Assembly (NCBI RefSeq): GCF_007997015.1
Contig: NZ_VOSM01000016.1
Location: forward strand, 1-64,000
Reading direction: 5' to 3'
Source: Lujinxingia vulgaris
GTDB taxonomy: Bacteria; Myxococcota_A; Bradymonadia; Bradymonadales; Bradymonadaceae
DNA length: 64,000 nt
Made by a program: the position numbers and the translations under genes. Of the stretch, positions 46,714 through 55,965 are shown piece after piece; within the stretch, counting starts at the first letter, position 1; every line of letters starts with the position of its first letter. The notes beneath the pieces were generated by a model, which did no database searches, was not told the DNA's origin, and saw only the letters and a program-made list of their open reading frames with translations.

Positions 46714-47652
46714 ATGTCGAGCGCGTTTACCCTCGGGTTTGTGCTGGCGCTGGCCTCAGCGAGCTGCTGGGCGGTGCTGGATATCTCCCGCAAGAAGCTG
46801 GGCGTGAAGATGAGCGCCACCGGCGCCGTCGCCGGCCTGATGCTTTTGCACCTGGTCTACATCAACCCCGTGCTACTCGCCGGCAGCCTCACCCAGGTGG
46901 AGGGGGCGCTCGGGGAGTCGTTGCTGGCGGGGTATCCGCAGGTGCCGCTCGCGTATCTGCTGCCGACCTCGGTGTCGGTGCTGATGAACCTGGCGGCGAA
47001 CTTTTTGTTTTTGCGCGCGGTGCAGATCTCTCCCTTAAGCCTGACGACGCCTTATCTGGCGTTTACACCGGTGTTTACGGCGATCACCGGCCTGATCTTT
47101 CTGGGGCAGGTGCCCTCGGGTTACGGCTGGGCGGGAATCGCGATCGTGTGTGTGGGCGCCTTCTTTATGAACCCGGGCAACAAAGAAGACGGCCCGCTGG
47201 CGCCCTTAAAGGCCCTGTGGACCGAGCGGGGCAGCGCCTTCATGCTGATCGTGGCGATGATCTGGAGCATCACCCCGATCCTCGATAAGAGCGCGGCCGA
47301 TATGACCAGCCCCATCTGGCATACGATGGTGCTGGCCGGCGGGGTGGGCACGATCTTCGCGCTGAGCCGGCGCGTGCGCGACGGGAGCTTTGGTCCGCTG
47401 ATCACCGAGTTTAAGTCCACGCCGCGCTGGCTGGCCCTGGGGGGCTTCTTCGCCGTGGGCGCGATGGCCTTTCAGCTGAGCGCCTACGCCTTTATCGACG
47501 TGGCCTATGTGGAGACGGTCAAACGCGCGGTGGGGGTGAGTGCGGCGATCGCCGCCGGATACTTCTTCTTTGGCGAGCGCAATATCACGCGTCGGCTGGT
47601 GGGCGCGGCGGTGATGTGTGTGGGTGTGGCGATGATCTTGATGGCGGGATGA
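46714..47652 (+). CDS. EamA/DMT family transporter
   Basis: This 312-residue membrane protein has ten predicted helices in two EamA repeats. The first ends with LRAVQISPLSLTTPYLAFTPVFTAITGLIFLGQVP and the second with FIDVAYVETVKRAVGVSAAIAAGYFFFGE, the typical 'parallel A-E-K/R' pattern of drug/metabolite exporters. A hydrophilic loop separates the halves (NKEDGPLAPLKALWTERGS). The substrate is unknown. A weak terminator follows 22 bases after the stop, so it seems monocistronic. Confidence 0.9.
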   Translation: MSSAFTLGFVLALASASCWAVLDISRKKLGVKMSATGAVAGLMLLHLVYINPVLLAGSLTQVEGALGESLLAGYPQVPLAYLLPTSVSVLMNLAANFLFLRAVQISPLSLTTPYLAFTPVFTAITGLIFLGQVPSGYGWAGIAIVCVGAFFMNPGNKEDGPLAPLKALWTERGSAFMLIVAMIWSITPILDKSAADMTSPIWHTMVLAGGVGTIFALSRRVRDGSFGPLITEFKSTPRWLALGGFFAVGAMAFQLSAYAFIDVAYVETVKRAVGVSAAIAAGYFFFGERNITRRLVGAAVMCVGVAMILMAG

Positions 47653-47673
47653 CGCGGTCTACAACGTGTAACA

Positions 47674-47694
47674 CGCCCTAAGTGGGCGCGTTTT
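47674..47694 (+). terminator. weak intrinsic terminator
   Basis: CGCCC-TAAGT-GGGCG is followed by CG and four T residues, 22 bases after the DMT transporter stop. It is short but well placed. Confidence 0.6.
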
Positions 47695-47797
47695 GTGGAC
47701 TTTCGTGACATCTGTGTGGCGGTGTGTGAACATCTGTTGAAATGTAGGAGACGAGATCGTTACACTCATGACACGTCAGGAAGCTAAGGGAGAGAAG

Positions 47798-48739
47798 ATG
47801 CACCTGCCTCGCGGTGGTTGGAGCGCGTCGGGGGCGCTGTGTGTGTTGGGAGCGATCGTCATCGCGCTGGGTGGGTGCGGCAGCGATGAGGTCGAGGGGC
47901 AGAGCTGCGATCCGGGAGAGCGGCTCAACCCGGTGAGCGGGCGCTGTGTGGAAGATGTGCGCAGCGGCCCCGGCGCAGATGCCGGCGAAGATGCGGACGC
48001 GGGTGGGGACGACGCCGGCAACCTCCCCGACGCCGGCGAGGATGCGGACGCGGGTGGGGACGAAGACACCTGCGCGCTGGATATGGACCTTCAGTCCGAG
48101 GCGGTCTGCCAGTTTTACGCCCACTCGGCCTCGATGCTTTACCTGATCGACCCCTTCCGGCTGACGATCGAGGAGGTGCGTTCGGTGCCCGAGGGGCTTT
48201 TTGATATTGACACTCACCCCGACGGCCGGCTCTTTGGCATCACGCCCGAGGGGCTTTACCGCTTCGACGCCAGCGCCGAGAGCTGGGAGTTGATGGAGCC
48301 GCTCTCCGGCCTGGCCAACCCCAACGGTTTATGTATCGACACCGGCGGACAGGGCTATCTGACCTCCTACGATGAGCTCTACACCGTGGACCTGGAGAGC
48401 GGGGCGGTGGCGCTGGTCGGTGAGACCGGCGGGGGCTTTAGCTCCAGCGGCGACTGCGTCATCGATAAGGGAAACACGATCCTCATGAGCAGCGCGCCGC
48501 GCGGCTTCAGTCAGGACGATGAGCTGGTGTGGCTCAACGGCGACACCGGCGAGGGAAGCCTGCGCGGTCGCACCGGCCACGCCGACATCTACGGTTTGAC
48601 GGCGGCGTGGGGGATCTTGTTTGGCACCACTGGCGAGGGGAAGTTGTTGCGCATCAACCCCGCGACAGGCGTGGCCGATGAGCTGCACGATTTTGGCGAT
48701 ATTGTGTTCAACGGCGCGGCGAGCTCGCCGGCGCGTTGA
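47798..48739 (+). CDS. exported lipoprotein, beta-propeller-like
   Basis: This is a lipoprotein of about 313 residues with lipobox LGGC, followed by an early Cys-rich bit (QSCDPGERLNPVSGRC) and a tandem acidic linker with repeats of DAGEDADAGGD. The main domain (about residues 105-313) has repeated short beta motifs such as GLFDIDTHPDGRLFGITPEGLYRFD and GLCIDTGGQGYLTSYDELYTVD. That is the pattern of a beta-propeller with NHL/SMP-30-like blades. The ATG at 47798 is preferred over 47768 because GGGAGA precedes it and the signal peptide starts there. Its binding target is unknown; a strong shared terminator follows. Confidence 0.8.
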   Translation: MHLPRGGWSASGALCVLGAIVIALGGCGSDEVEGQSCDPGERLNPVSGRCVEDVRSGPGADAGEDADAGGDDAGNLPDAGEDADAGGDEDTCALDMDLQSEAVCQFYAHSASMLYLIDPFRLTIEEVRSVPEGLFDIDTHPDGRLFGITPEGLYRFDASAESWELMEPLSGLANPNGLCIDTGGQGYLTSYDELYTVDLESGAVALVGETGGGFSSSGDCVIDKGNTILMSSAPRGFSQDDELVWLNGDTGEGSLRGRTGHADIYGLTAAWGILFGTTGEGKLLRINPATGVADELHDFGDIVFNGAASSPAR

Positions 48740-48768
48740 TGGGCCGATAAAAAACGTTGTGAGACATG

Positions 48769-48805
48769 AAAAAGCCGCCGCGCCCGAGGGTGCGGCGGCT
48801 TTTTT
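48769..48805. terminator. bidirectional terminator
   Basis: GCCGCCGC (48774-48781) pairs with GCGGCGGC (48792-48799), preceded by five A and followed by six T residues. It serves both the plus-strand lipoprotein gene and the convergent PKD-repeat gene ending at 48832. Confidence 0.95.
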
Positions 48806-48831
48806 GTGGCTTCAGAGCTGAGCGTTGAGGC

Positions 48832-51800
48832 TTAGTTGACGCGCTCGATGGAGACCTTGCCGTGGCCGAGGTTGAACGCGGCCTCACTCACGGTAGATGC
48901 GCCGGCGCTGAACGAGCCGCCGCCCCCGCCGCCGTAGTTGTCGCTGGTGCCGCCGCCCCCGCCGGAGTAGCCCCCGCCGCCGGCGCCGCCGCAACCGCCG
49001 GCACCGCCGCCCCCGCCGAAGCCGCCGAAGCCGTTTTCAGGGGTGTAGCAGCCGCGCGCGCCGAAGGCGCCGCTCACGAAGCTTCCGCCGCCCTGGGTGC
49101 GGTCAGGGTCGAGTTCAAGGGGCAGATACTCCACGCCGGCCGAGGCGGTGACGCTGGGCGAGCAGCCGCCGGTGAAGGTGCGTGTGCCGCTCTGGCCGTG
49201 GGAGTAGAAGCCGCCGCCGGCGCCGCCGGGGTAGCTGTTGGTGGTGGCTGCGCCGCCGTTTCCGTTGGTGCCGCCGGCCGGGCCGCCGCCGTTGCCGGCG
49301 CTGCCCTCCGGGGTGGTCTGGCCGCCGATGCCAAGCGCGTTGCCCCCGGTATACACGCTGCAACCTCCCGGGCTTCCGCCGCCGCCGGCGACGAGCAGCG
49401 GCTCATCGTTGAGCACGACGAAGGTGCCGCCGCCCCCGCCCCATTCGTAGCCCGACGAGGCGATGCCGCCCATCTGGCCGACGGCAATGACGAGCTCTTC
49501 GCCAGCCTCCAGCTCAAACTCGGCCTGGATGCGGGCGCCGCGGCTCTGGTGGTCGGCGTTGGCGCCGCCGCTGGCCGCGCCCAGTGCTTCGATGCGGTAG
49601 GTGCCGGAGGTGGGCACGCTCCAGCGCTGCATGCCGGCGGCCACCGTGACGCTGCGCGGGGCGTAGATGTTGGCGTCGGCGTAGGTCGTGTCGCAGGCGG
49701 CCTGCTCGGGGCCAAAACGCCCGGAGGTGTTGCAGGTGTCGAAGACCAGCGGCAGGGGTTCAAAGATGGTGAGGTCCCAGGAGGCGCTGGTCGCGGCCAG
49801 GCTCAGCTGGCAGCTGACGGCGCCGACCGGGCCGCCGGGGTAATAAAGCTGAAGCGACTGCCCGGCTTCAACCAGAGCGCTGGAGGTGGCCGGGCCGCCG
49901 TCGACGAGCAGCCCGCAGGGGCCGCTGACCGTGGCGACGACCCGGCCCTCAAAGCCCGCGGCGACCACGGCGTCGGAGGTGATCTCGGCGTCGGCTGGCA
50001 CGCTGGCGTCAACGAAGCTGAAGGCCGCGGGCTGGCCGCCCTCGCGCACCTGGATGGCCACAGAACCCGTGCTCAGCGCGCCCTGACCGTCGCTGACCTC
50101 ATAGCTGATCGTGGCGGTGTAGGCTTCGCCGATGTTGAGCGCGCTTAAGGTGGCCGCGTCGCCGGAGGGGCTCAGTGAGGCGGCGGCGTGGTCGACCGAC
50201 CAGGCCACCGAGGTGGCGTCGCCGTCGGCGTCTTCGATGCTCAGCTGCACCTCGGCCGGCTCGCCGGGGAGGATGGAGGCCGGGGCGCGCACCTGCACGA
50301 TCTGCGGGGCGCGGTTGGGGTAGGTGGACACACGCAGGCTCACCGAGGTGGTCGCGCCGTGCGCATCTTCCAGGCGCGCGGTGATGAGGCTTGAGGCGTC
50401 GCGCACCGACGAGGTCTGCACCATTCCCTGGCCCGGCGCGGTGGTGCCGACCAGGAAGTTCGGATCGCTGCTCTCCCAGACGACCATGAAGTCGTCGCCG
50501 TCGGGATCTTCGGCGTCAATGGTCAGCGCAATCGACTCGCCGGCCTGCGCGATGATGCGGTCGGCGTAGAAGGCGTTGACCTGCGGGGCGCGGTTGGAGC
50601 GGGTGCCGATGGTGGCGCTGGCCGAGCTCTGCGCCTGACCGTCGGAGACGGTGACGGTGAGCTGCTCAAAGACGTCGTACTGCTCGGGGGTTTGCACGCG
50701 CACCGACGCGGCGTCCTGGCCCTCGATGATCGTCCAGCCTGCGGGGATGCTCCAGCTGTAGGTCAGCGCGTCAGCGTCGGCGTCGGTGGCGACCACGGAG
50801 GCTTCCACAACATCTCCCGGGGCGACGAGTGAGGTCGCGACGACGAGCTCGGCGATGGCCGGGGCCTGGTTGCGCAGCGTGTGCACGCCGATGGCATACG
50901 ACGCTTCGCCGCCGGCGCTGTCGCTTACCGTGACCACCACCTGGCCCGACTCGCCAGAGGTCGCCGGGGCTTGCAGGTGCGGCGAGTTGGCCGGGTGGCC
51001 TTCGGTTAAGAGGGTCCAGCCGGCGGGTACCGACCAGGCGTAGCTCAGCTCCAGGGCGTGGGGGTGGGAGGCGTCGACCGAAAGTTCGATCTCCCCGCCG
51101 CGCACCACCTGGTCGGGCTGGGCCGAGGCCAGCGCGATGCTCGGGCCGGGGTTGGCCATGGTCGATACGATGATCTCGGCGCGCGCGCTCTTGCCGGCCT
51201 CATTGCTCACATCCACGCGGAAGGTCGCCGACTGCTGGTAGCCAGCCGGCGCGGTGATGGTGGGGCGGCGCAGGCTCGCGTCGTCGATCTGCCAACCCGC
51301 CGGGCCGCTCCAGGCGTAGCTCAAGTCACCGCCTTCCGGGTCGCTGGCGATGACGGAGAGGCGAGTGGTGGAGGAGGGGATGAGGCTGGAGAGATCGGTG
51401 TTGATGGAGGTGATCAGCGGAGCTCCCAGGGTGCGGGTCTGCACGGTGGTCTGAGCGCTGGTGCTGGCGCCAGCGGCGTCGGTGACGGTGAGGGTGAGCG
51501 CGCCGCTGACGCCTTCGGCCTGCGGTGCACGCAAGAGAGGTTGGCCGACGGGGCGGCTGGCCGTGATGACCTCCCAACCTTCGGGGGCCTCCCAGGCGTA
51601 GGTCAAGGAGGCGGCGTCTTCGAAGCGGTGCGACGCGCTGGCCTCAACCTCCAGAAGTTCGCCCGGCTCGGCCACCGGTGGGGTGACGATGAGCGAGGTG
51701 ATGCGCGGGCCTTCATTGGCCTCGGTGCTCACCACGATCTCGGCGCGATCTTCGACGCCGTAGCGGTCGCTCACAATCAGCTCCACGCGCGCCGAGGCGC

Positions 51801-52914
51801 CGTAGACCTGCGGGGCAACCACCTCGATGGTGGGGCCGATGATGGTGTCGCTCTCCCAGCCTTCGGGGAGCATCCATTCGTAGAGGAGGTCTTCATCCCA
51901 GCCATCGGCGTCGACTGCGCTGGCGACGAGCTCCAGGGTGGCGCCGGGGGCCACACGCGCGGGCACGGCGACCAGGCTGCGCACCCGCGGGCCGTTGTTG
52001 GCAGCGGTGCTCAGGTTAAGTTCTTGCGTGGCTTCAGCGCCGAAAGGATCGCGGACCACGGCCACCACCGCCGCGCTGGCCGAGGGCTGGTCCGGGGCGC
52101 TGACCTGCACGGCAAAAGGATCGTTCTCGTCGACGCTCAGCACCCAGCCTTCGGGGGCGCTGAAGGCCACCGTCAGAGCGTCCTCATCCGCGTCTTCGGC
52201 CACCACGCGCACCATCGACTCGCCGCCGGGGGCCAGTGAGGCGGGATCGGCCGACATGCTCAAAATGATTGGGGCGGCGTTGGTGCGCGTGCTCAAACTC
52301 AGCGCCGCGCTCGACTCACCGCCGCGCCCGTCGCTGACCACCACGCGAAGTTCGCCGCTGACGCCAAAGCCCTCCGGGGCCATCACGCTCACCGCCGCGC
52401 CGGAGGCATCGCCGGCGTCGACCACAAAGCCTTCGGAGGCTTCCCAGGCGTAGCTGAGCGCGTCGCCGTTGGCGTCGACGGCGTCGACCTCCACCATCAC
52501 CGACTCCCCGGGGAGGAGCACGTCGCGCTCGGCGCTGAACTCGAGGATCTCGGGCGCGGCGTTGACGCGCGAGAGGATCAGGCTGACCTCGACCTCCTCA
52601 TCTTCGACGACCTCGACCTCCTGCTGCTGCGGCTCATAACCCTCCAGCGACGCCACGACCAGGCGGTTGCCGGTGGCCACGGTGAAGCTGAAGCTGCCGT
52701 CGGCTTCGGTGAGCGCGTGCGCTGCGCCCACCTCCACGCGCACCCCGGAGGCGTCGGCGCTGTCGTCCAGCGTGACCTGCCCGACGATGGTACCGGTCGG
52801 CGGCGACTGCAACTCGCCAGGGGTGTCATCCGGGGCTCCGCACCCCAGGCCAACGCCGACGACGAGCAAGCTCGTGACCGGCCACAATGTCCAATGCAGG
52901 CGTACGACGTGCAT
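48832..52914 (-). CDS. PKD-repeat lipoprotein with ALK-type glycine-rich domain
   Basis: This is a 1360-residue lipoprotein (lipobox LGC, Cys25). A carboxypeptidase-regulatory-like domain (GTIVGQVTLDDSADASGVRV) is followed by nine repeats of about 95 residues. Each opens like NAAPEILEFSAERDVLLPG, carries an LSYAWEAPEGW-type core and ends TVSTRTN, fitting PKD/Ig-like folds. The last 250 residues form a glycine-rich domain: SGTYRIEALGAASGG, VIAVGQMGG, GGGGGTFVVLND, LLVAGGGGS, then long Gly runs. This resembles the glycine-rich extracellular domain of the ALK/LTK receptors and its bacterial relatives. AAGGAG lies seven bases before the ATG. It is probably a long surface stalk with a terminal binding domain. 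Its paralogue is encoded just upstream (53191). Confidence 0.88.
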   Translation of the reverse strand: MHVVRLHWTLWPVTSLLVVGVGLGCGAPDDTPGELQSPPTGTIVGQVTLDDSADASGVRVEVGAAHALTEADGSFSFTVATGNRLVVASLEGYEPQQQEVEVVEDEEVEVSLILSRVNAAPEILEFSAERDVLLPGESVMVEVDAVDANGDALSYAWEASEGFVVDAGDASGAAVSVMAPEGFGVSGELRVVVSDGRGGESSAALSLSTRTNAAPIILSMSADPASLAPGGESMVRVVAEDADEDALTVAFSAPEGWVLSVDENDPFAVQVSAPDQPSASAAVVAVVRDPFGAEATQELNLSTAANNGPRVRSLVAVPARVAPGATLELVASAVDADGWDEDLLYEWMLPEGWESDTIIGPTIEVVAPQVYGASARVELIVSDRYGVEDRAEIVVSTEANEGPRITSLIVTPPVAEPGELLEVEASASHRFEDAASLTYAWEAPEGWEVITASRPVGQPLLRAPQAEGVSGALTLTVTDAAGASTSAQTTVQTRTLGAPLITSINTDLSSLIPSSTTRLSVIASDPEGGDLSYAWSGPAGWQIDDASLRRPTITAPAGYQQSATFRVDVSNEAGKSARAEIIVSTMANPGPSIALASAQPDQVVRGGEIELSVDASHPHALELSYAWSVPAGWTLLTEGHPANSPHLQAPATSGESGQVVVTVSDSAGGEASYAIGVHTLRNQAPAIAELVVATSLVAPGDVVEASVVATDADADALTYSWSIPAGWTIIEGQDAASVRVQTPEQYDVFEQLTVTVSDGQAQSSASATIGTRSNRAPQVNAFYADRIIAQAGESIALTIDAEDPDGDDFMVVWESSDPNFLVGTTAPGQGMVQTSSVRDASSLITARLEDAHGATTSVSLRVSTYPNRAPQIVQVRAPASILPGEPAEVQLSIEDADGDATSVAWSVDHAAASLSPSGDAATLSALNIGEAYTATISYEVSDGQGALSTGSVAIQVREGGQPAAFSFVDASVPADAEITSDAVVAAGFEGRVVATVSGPCGLLVDGGPATSSALVEAGQSLQLYYPGGPVGAVSCQLSLAATSASWDLTIFEPLPLVFDTCNTSGRFGPEQAACDTTYADANIYAPRSVTVAAGMQRWSVPTSGTYRIEALGAASGGANADHQSRGARIQAEFELEAGEELVIAVGQMGGIASSGYEWGGGGGTFVVLNDEPLLVAGGGGSPGGCSVYTGGNALGIGGQTTPEGSAGNGGGPAGGTNGNGGAATTNSYPGGAGGGFYSHGQSGTRTFTGGCSPSVTASAGVEYLPLELDPDRTQGGGSFVSGAFGARGCYTPENGFGGFGGGGGAGGCGGAGGGGYSGGGGGTSDNYGGGGGGSFSAGASTVSEAAFNLGHGKVSIERVN

Positions 52915-53104
52915 GGTGACGCTCCTTATCAAGAAGGAACGCCGGGCGTTGGGCGACCGGACGTTCGGGTAGGGGGCAGCGGTGATGCGGGGTGGAACTC
53001 TTGTAACGTAACTTTACATTTCTGTTTGTGCAAATGCAGTCAAGAGGCTGGCGAGCATCAACCTGAGAATCGATCGCGCCCGGGAGGGTTGGGATGAAGG
53101 GCAT

Positions 53105-53138
53105 GAAAAAACCCGCAGCGCTTTGATGGCGCTGCGGG
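53105..53138 (-). terminator. intrinsic terminator
   Basis: On the minus strand CCCGCAGCGC-CATCAAA-GCGCTGCGGG is followed by seven T residues, closing the transcript of the 53191-54930 gene, so the two PKD-repeat genes are separate units. Confidence 0.93.
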
Positions 53139-53190
53139 CTTCGATCTCGTCACGCGCCTGTGGCGTGGGAGAGGGGAGGTATGAAAAAGG

Positions 53191-54930
53191 TTAGATGCCG
53201 GGGATACGGATACGTGTCTCCCCGCGGGTGGTCTTGCCCACCGAGTTGGTGACTTCGACGGTCATGACAACGACTTCATCGGGGTTGCCGCCGAGGATCT
53301 CGGTGGTGCGAGCGTCGGGTGAGAGGATCACGACGCTCTCGCTGGTGGTGGTCCAGGCGTAGCTCAAATCACCGCCCTCCGGGTCGCGGGCCGAGACGGA
53401 GACCAGCGCGCTGTCTCCGAGATCCGCAGGAGAGATAGCGGTGATGCTGTTGATGATGGGCGCAGCATAGGTGCGGGTCTGCACCACGAGCGCCGCTTCA
53501 GCGGTGACGCCGGCCGAGTCGCTGACGGTCAGGCGCACGGTGCCGATGGCGCTCTCCTGGTCCGGGGCGCGCAGCGCGGGCTCATTCACCGGGCGGTTCT
53601 CGGTGATGACGCTGAATCCGCCGGTGGCCTCCCAGCTGTAGGTCAGCTCCTCCTCATAGGGGTGCGAGGCGATCGCCTCCAGAAACACCAGCTCGCCGGG
53701 GTTGGCGACCGGACGTGTGGTGATGAGGCTGGAGATGGTCGGTCCCTGGTTGGTCAGCGTGCTGACGACGAGCTCGGTCTGGTCGCTGGCGCCAAAGTCA
53801 TCGCTGACGATCAGCGTGATGCGACCCGAGACGCCGTAGGCTTCGGGGGCGGTCAGGGTGGTCTGGGCGCCGACCACGCTGGAGACCTCCCAGCCTTCGG
53901 GCACGAGCCACTCGTAGAGGAGCGCGTCACCATCGGCGTCGGCCGCCGTGGCCTGAAGATCGAGGGTGGCGCCCGGGAGGACTTCGGCGGGAAGGGCGGT
54001 GGCCGACTGAATGCGGGGGGCCTGGTTCTGAGCGGTGCTCACGCTGAGCTGGGCGCTGGCTTCGGCGCCCTGGTCATCGCTGACCACCACCGAAAAGCTG
54101 CCGACTTCGCCGGGAGCATCGGGGGCGGTGGCCACCACGGTGGCCTGGTCGGTGGCGTCGAGCTCCCACCCTTCGGGGGCGCTCCAGGCGTAGGTGAGCG
54201 CGCCGCCCTCGGCGTCGCTGGCCGCGACGCTTAAGCTGACCTGCCCACCGCGCGCCACCACCGGGGTATCCGCGCTGATCGAGGCGATCTGCGGCGCGGC
54301 GTTGCCCACGGTGCTCACACTCAGGCGCTCTTCGGCCTGGCGATCCGCGCTGTCGGTCACCGTGACCACAACCTCGCCAGCGGCGCCGGCTTCTTCGGGG
54401 GCGATCAGCGTGGCCGAGAAGGGATCTTCGGCGTCGGCCTCCACCTCAAAGCCGCCGGTGGCGCTCCAGCTCACGTCAAGCTGGCCGCCTTCCGGGTCGA
54501 TGGCCTCTACGCGCACGCCCGTCTGCTCTCCGGGAGCAAGCGCGCTCACATCGGCGCTCAGGCTTACGATCTGCGGGCCGGCCGAGCGGGGCTCGAGCAC
54601 CAGCTGCACGGCGTTATCCTGGCCGGCGATCACGGTGATGAAGGCCTCCGCCGGGCGGTAGCCCTCCAGGCTCGCGCTCACCAGCACCGCGCCGGCGCTC
54701 ACGTCTTCAAAACGAAAGGAGCCATCTTCGGCGGTGGTCGTCGACCGGGCGCCCGTCTCCACGAGCACCCCCTCCGGGGCTTCGCCGTCACTTAAGGAGA
54801 CCATCCCCACGATGGCACCCTCTGTGGCTTGAGGCTCGTTGACGTCGGCGTCGGATCCGCAGGCGACAAGTCCGAGGGCAATGACGCCCGCAGCCAGGGC
54901 GCGCAGGCCAGAGGTCGCGTGATGAAACAT
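53191..54930 (-). CDS. PKD-repeat lipoprotein
   Basis: This is a 579-residue lipoprotein (lipobox VAC, Cys24). A carboxypeptidase-regulatory-like domain (GAIVGMVSLSDGEAPEGVLV) is followed by five PKD-like repeats of about 95 residues, each opening as NAAPQIASISADTPVVARG and containing LTYAWSAPEGW. The order and wording match the first half of the neighbouring 1360-residue protein, so the two are tandem duplicates; this one lacks the glycine-rich end domain. GGAG lies nine bases before the ATG at 54930. The function is probably surface adhesion or support; the partner is unknown. Confidence 0.88.
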   Translation of the reverse strand: MFHHATSGLRALAAGVIALGLVACGSDADVNEPQATEGAIVGMVSLSDGEAPEGVLVETGARSTTTAEDGSFRFEDVSAGAVLVSASLEGYRPAEAFITVIAGQDNAVQLVLEPRSAGPQIVSLSADVSALAPGEQTGVRVEAIDPEGGQLDVSWSATGGFEVEADAEDPFSATLIAPEEAGAAGEVVVTVTDSADRQAEERLSVSTVGNAAPQIASISADTPVVARGGQVSLSVAASDAEGGALTYAWSAPEGWELDATDQATVVATAPDAPGEVGSFSVVVSDDQGAEASAQLSVSTAQNQAPRIQSATALPAEVLPGATLDLQATAADADGDALLYEWLVPEGWEVSSVVGAQTTLTAPEAYGVSGRITLIVSDDFGASDQTELVVSTLTNQGPTISSLITTRPVANPGELVFLEAIASHPYEEELTYSWEATGGFSVITENRPVNEPALRAPDQESAIGTVRLTVSDSAGVTAEAALVVQTRTYAAPIINSITAISPADLGDSALVSVSARDPEGGDLSYAWTTTSESVVILSPDARTTEILGGNPDEVVVMTVEVTNSVGKTTRGETRIRIPGI

Positions 54931-55116
54931 GATGTACTCCACCGTAATGTTAGGGGATTTCCGCAGGCACGGGGTGCGCGCCCAGACGGGATCACCTTGG
55001 AGAAAGGGGTGGAGAATGTCAATTCAGCTGTAAAATTACGAGGTTGGCGTACTTAAACCCCGCTCCCCTCCGCGCGGCCGACCTCCCCGGATCATTGCGA
55101 ATCCGACGCCGAGGGG

Positions 55117-55815
55117 TCAGCGCGTCGCGGGGGCGTCTTCGGAGGGAGCTTCTTCGGTGGGGGGCACTTCGACGGGAGTCCCATCGGCCGGCGTAAAGCC
55201 CATCGACACCGAGTTTACGCAGTAGCGCAGCCCGGTGGGAGCCGGCCCATCGGGAAAAATATGCCCCAGGTGCCCGCCGCAGCGGCTGCAATGCACCTCC
55301 ACGCGGCGCATCCCGTGGCGGGTGTCCATCTTCGTGCCCACCGCTTCTTCGGAGATGGGCGCATAAAAGCTCGGCCAGCCCGTGCGCGAGTCGTACTTAT
55401 GCTCCGAGGAGAAGAGCGCCTGGCCGCAGCCCGCGCATACAAAGGTCCCGTCTTCTTTGACGTGCAGAAGCTCCCCGCTGCCCGCCCGCTCGGTGCCCTC
55501 TTCGCGCAACACCCGGTACTGCGCCGGGGTGAGCCGCTCGCGCCACTCCTCCTCGCTCAGCTGAACCTCGGGCTGGGCCTCCCGAATCGGGATCTCCTCG
55601 AGGCTGGGGCGCTCAAACGCATCACGCTCCGAGGCGACCTGGGCGCTCTGCGCCTGGCCGAGCACATAACGCGGGCGCACCTGCGCCTCGCTCGACGAGT
55701 TGGCGCTGCAGCTTGAGCCGCTCAGAAGTCCAAGCGCCATCAGGCTGAGCGCCCCCACGAGCATCGGGCGTTTTAATAATCGAAAGCGGGGAGTGGGGTC
55801 GGGTCGAGACGTCAC
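55117..55815 (-). CDS. msrB: peptide-methionine (R)-S-oxide reductase, lipoprotein form
   Basis: This protein of about 232 residues has a lipoprotein-type signal (LLSGSSC) after a basic start, then a spacer and a complete MsrB domain (about residues 85-210). The catalytic Cys lies in RYCVNS, zinc is held by the pairs CAGC and CSRC, and GWPSFYAPI and HLGHIFPDG complete the fold. MsrB repairs methionine-R-sulfoxide in proteins; here the envelope location suggests repair of periplasmic or outer-membrane proteins. The start is GTG at 55815, with GAGG six bases before it. The resolving reductant is unknown, as no DsbD-like gene is adjacent. Confidence 0.93.
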   Translation of the reverse strand: MTSRPDPTPRFRLLKRPMLVGALSLMALGLLSGSSCSANSSSEAQVRPRYVLGQAQSAQVASERDAFERPSLEEIPIREAQPEVQLSEEEWRERLTPAQYRVLREEGTERAGSGELLHVKEDGTFVCAGCGQALFSSEHKYDSRTGWPSFYAPISEEAVGTKMDTRHGMRRVEVHCSRCGGHLGHIFPDGPAPTGLRYCVNSVSMGFTPADGTPVEVPPTEEAPSEDAPATR

Positions 55816-55965
55816 ATCGATCCTCGGGCAAAGTTCAACCAGCGCACACACCCATCGTAACACAGGAGGGCGCCGGGGTATTGCCACATCGTCTCAATCG
55901 AGCCCGCAGAGCTCCCTCCATGCCGCGCCCTGATCGCAGCGACGGCCGGGGAGCTGGATGCACCC

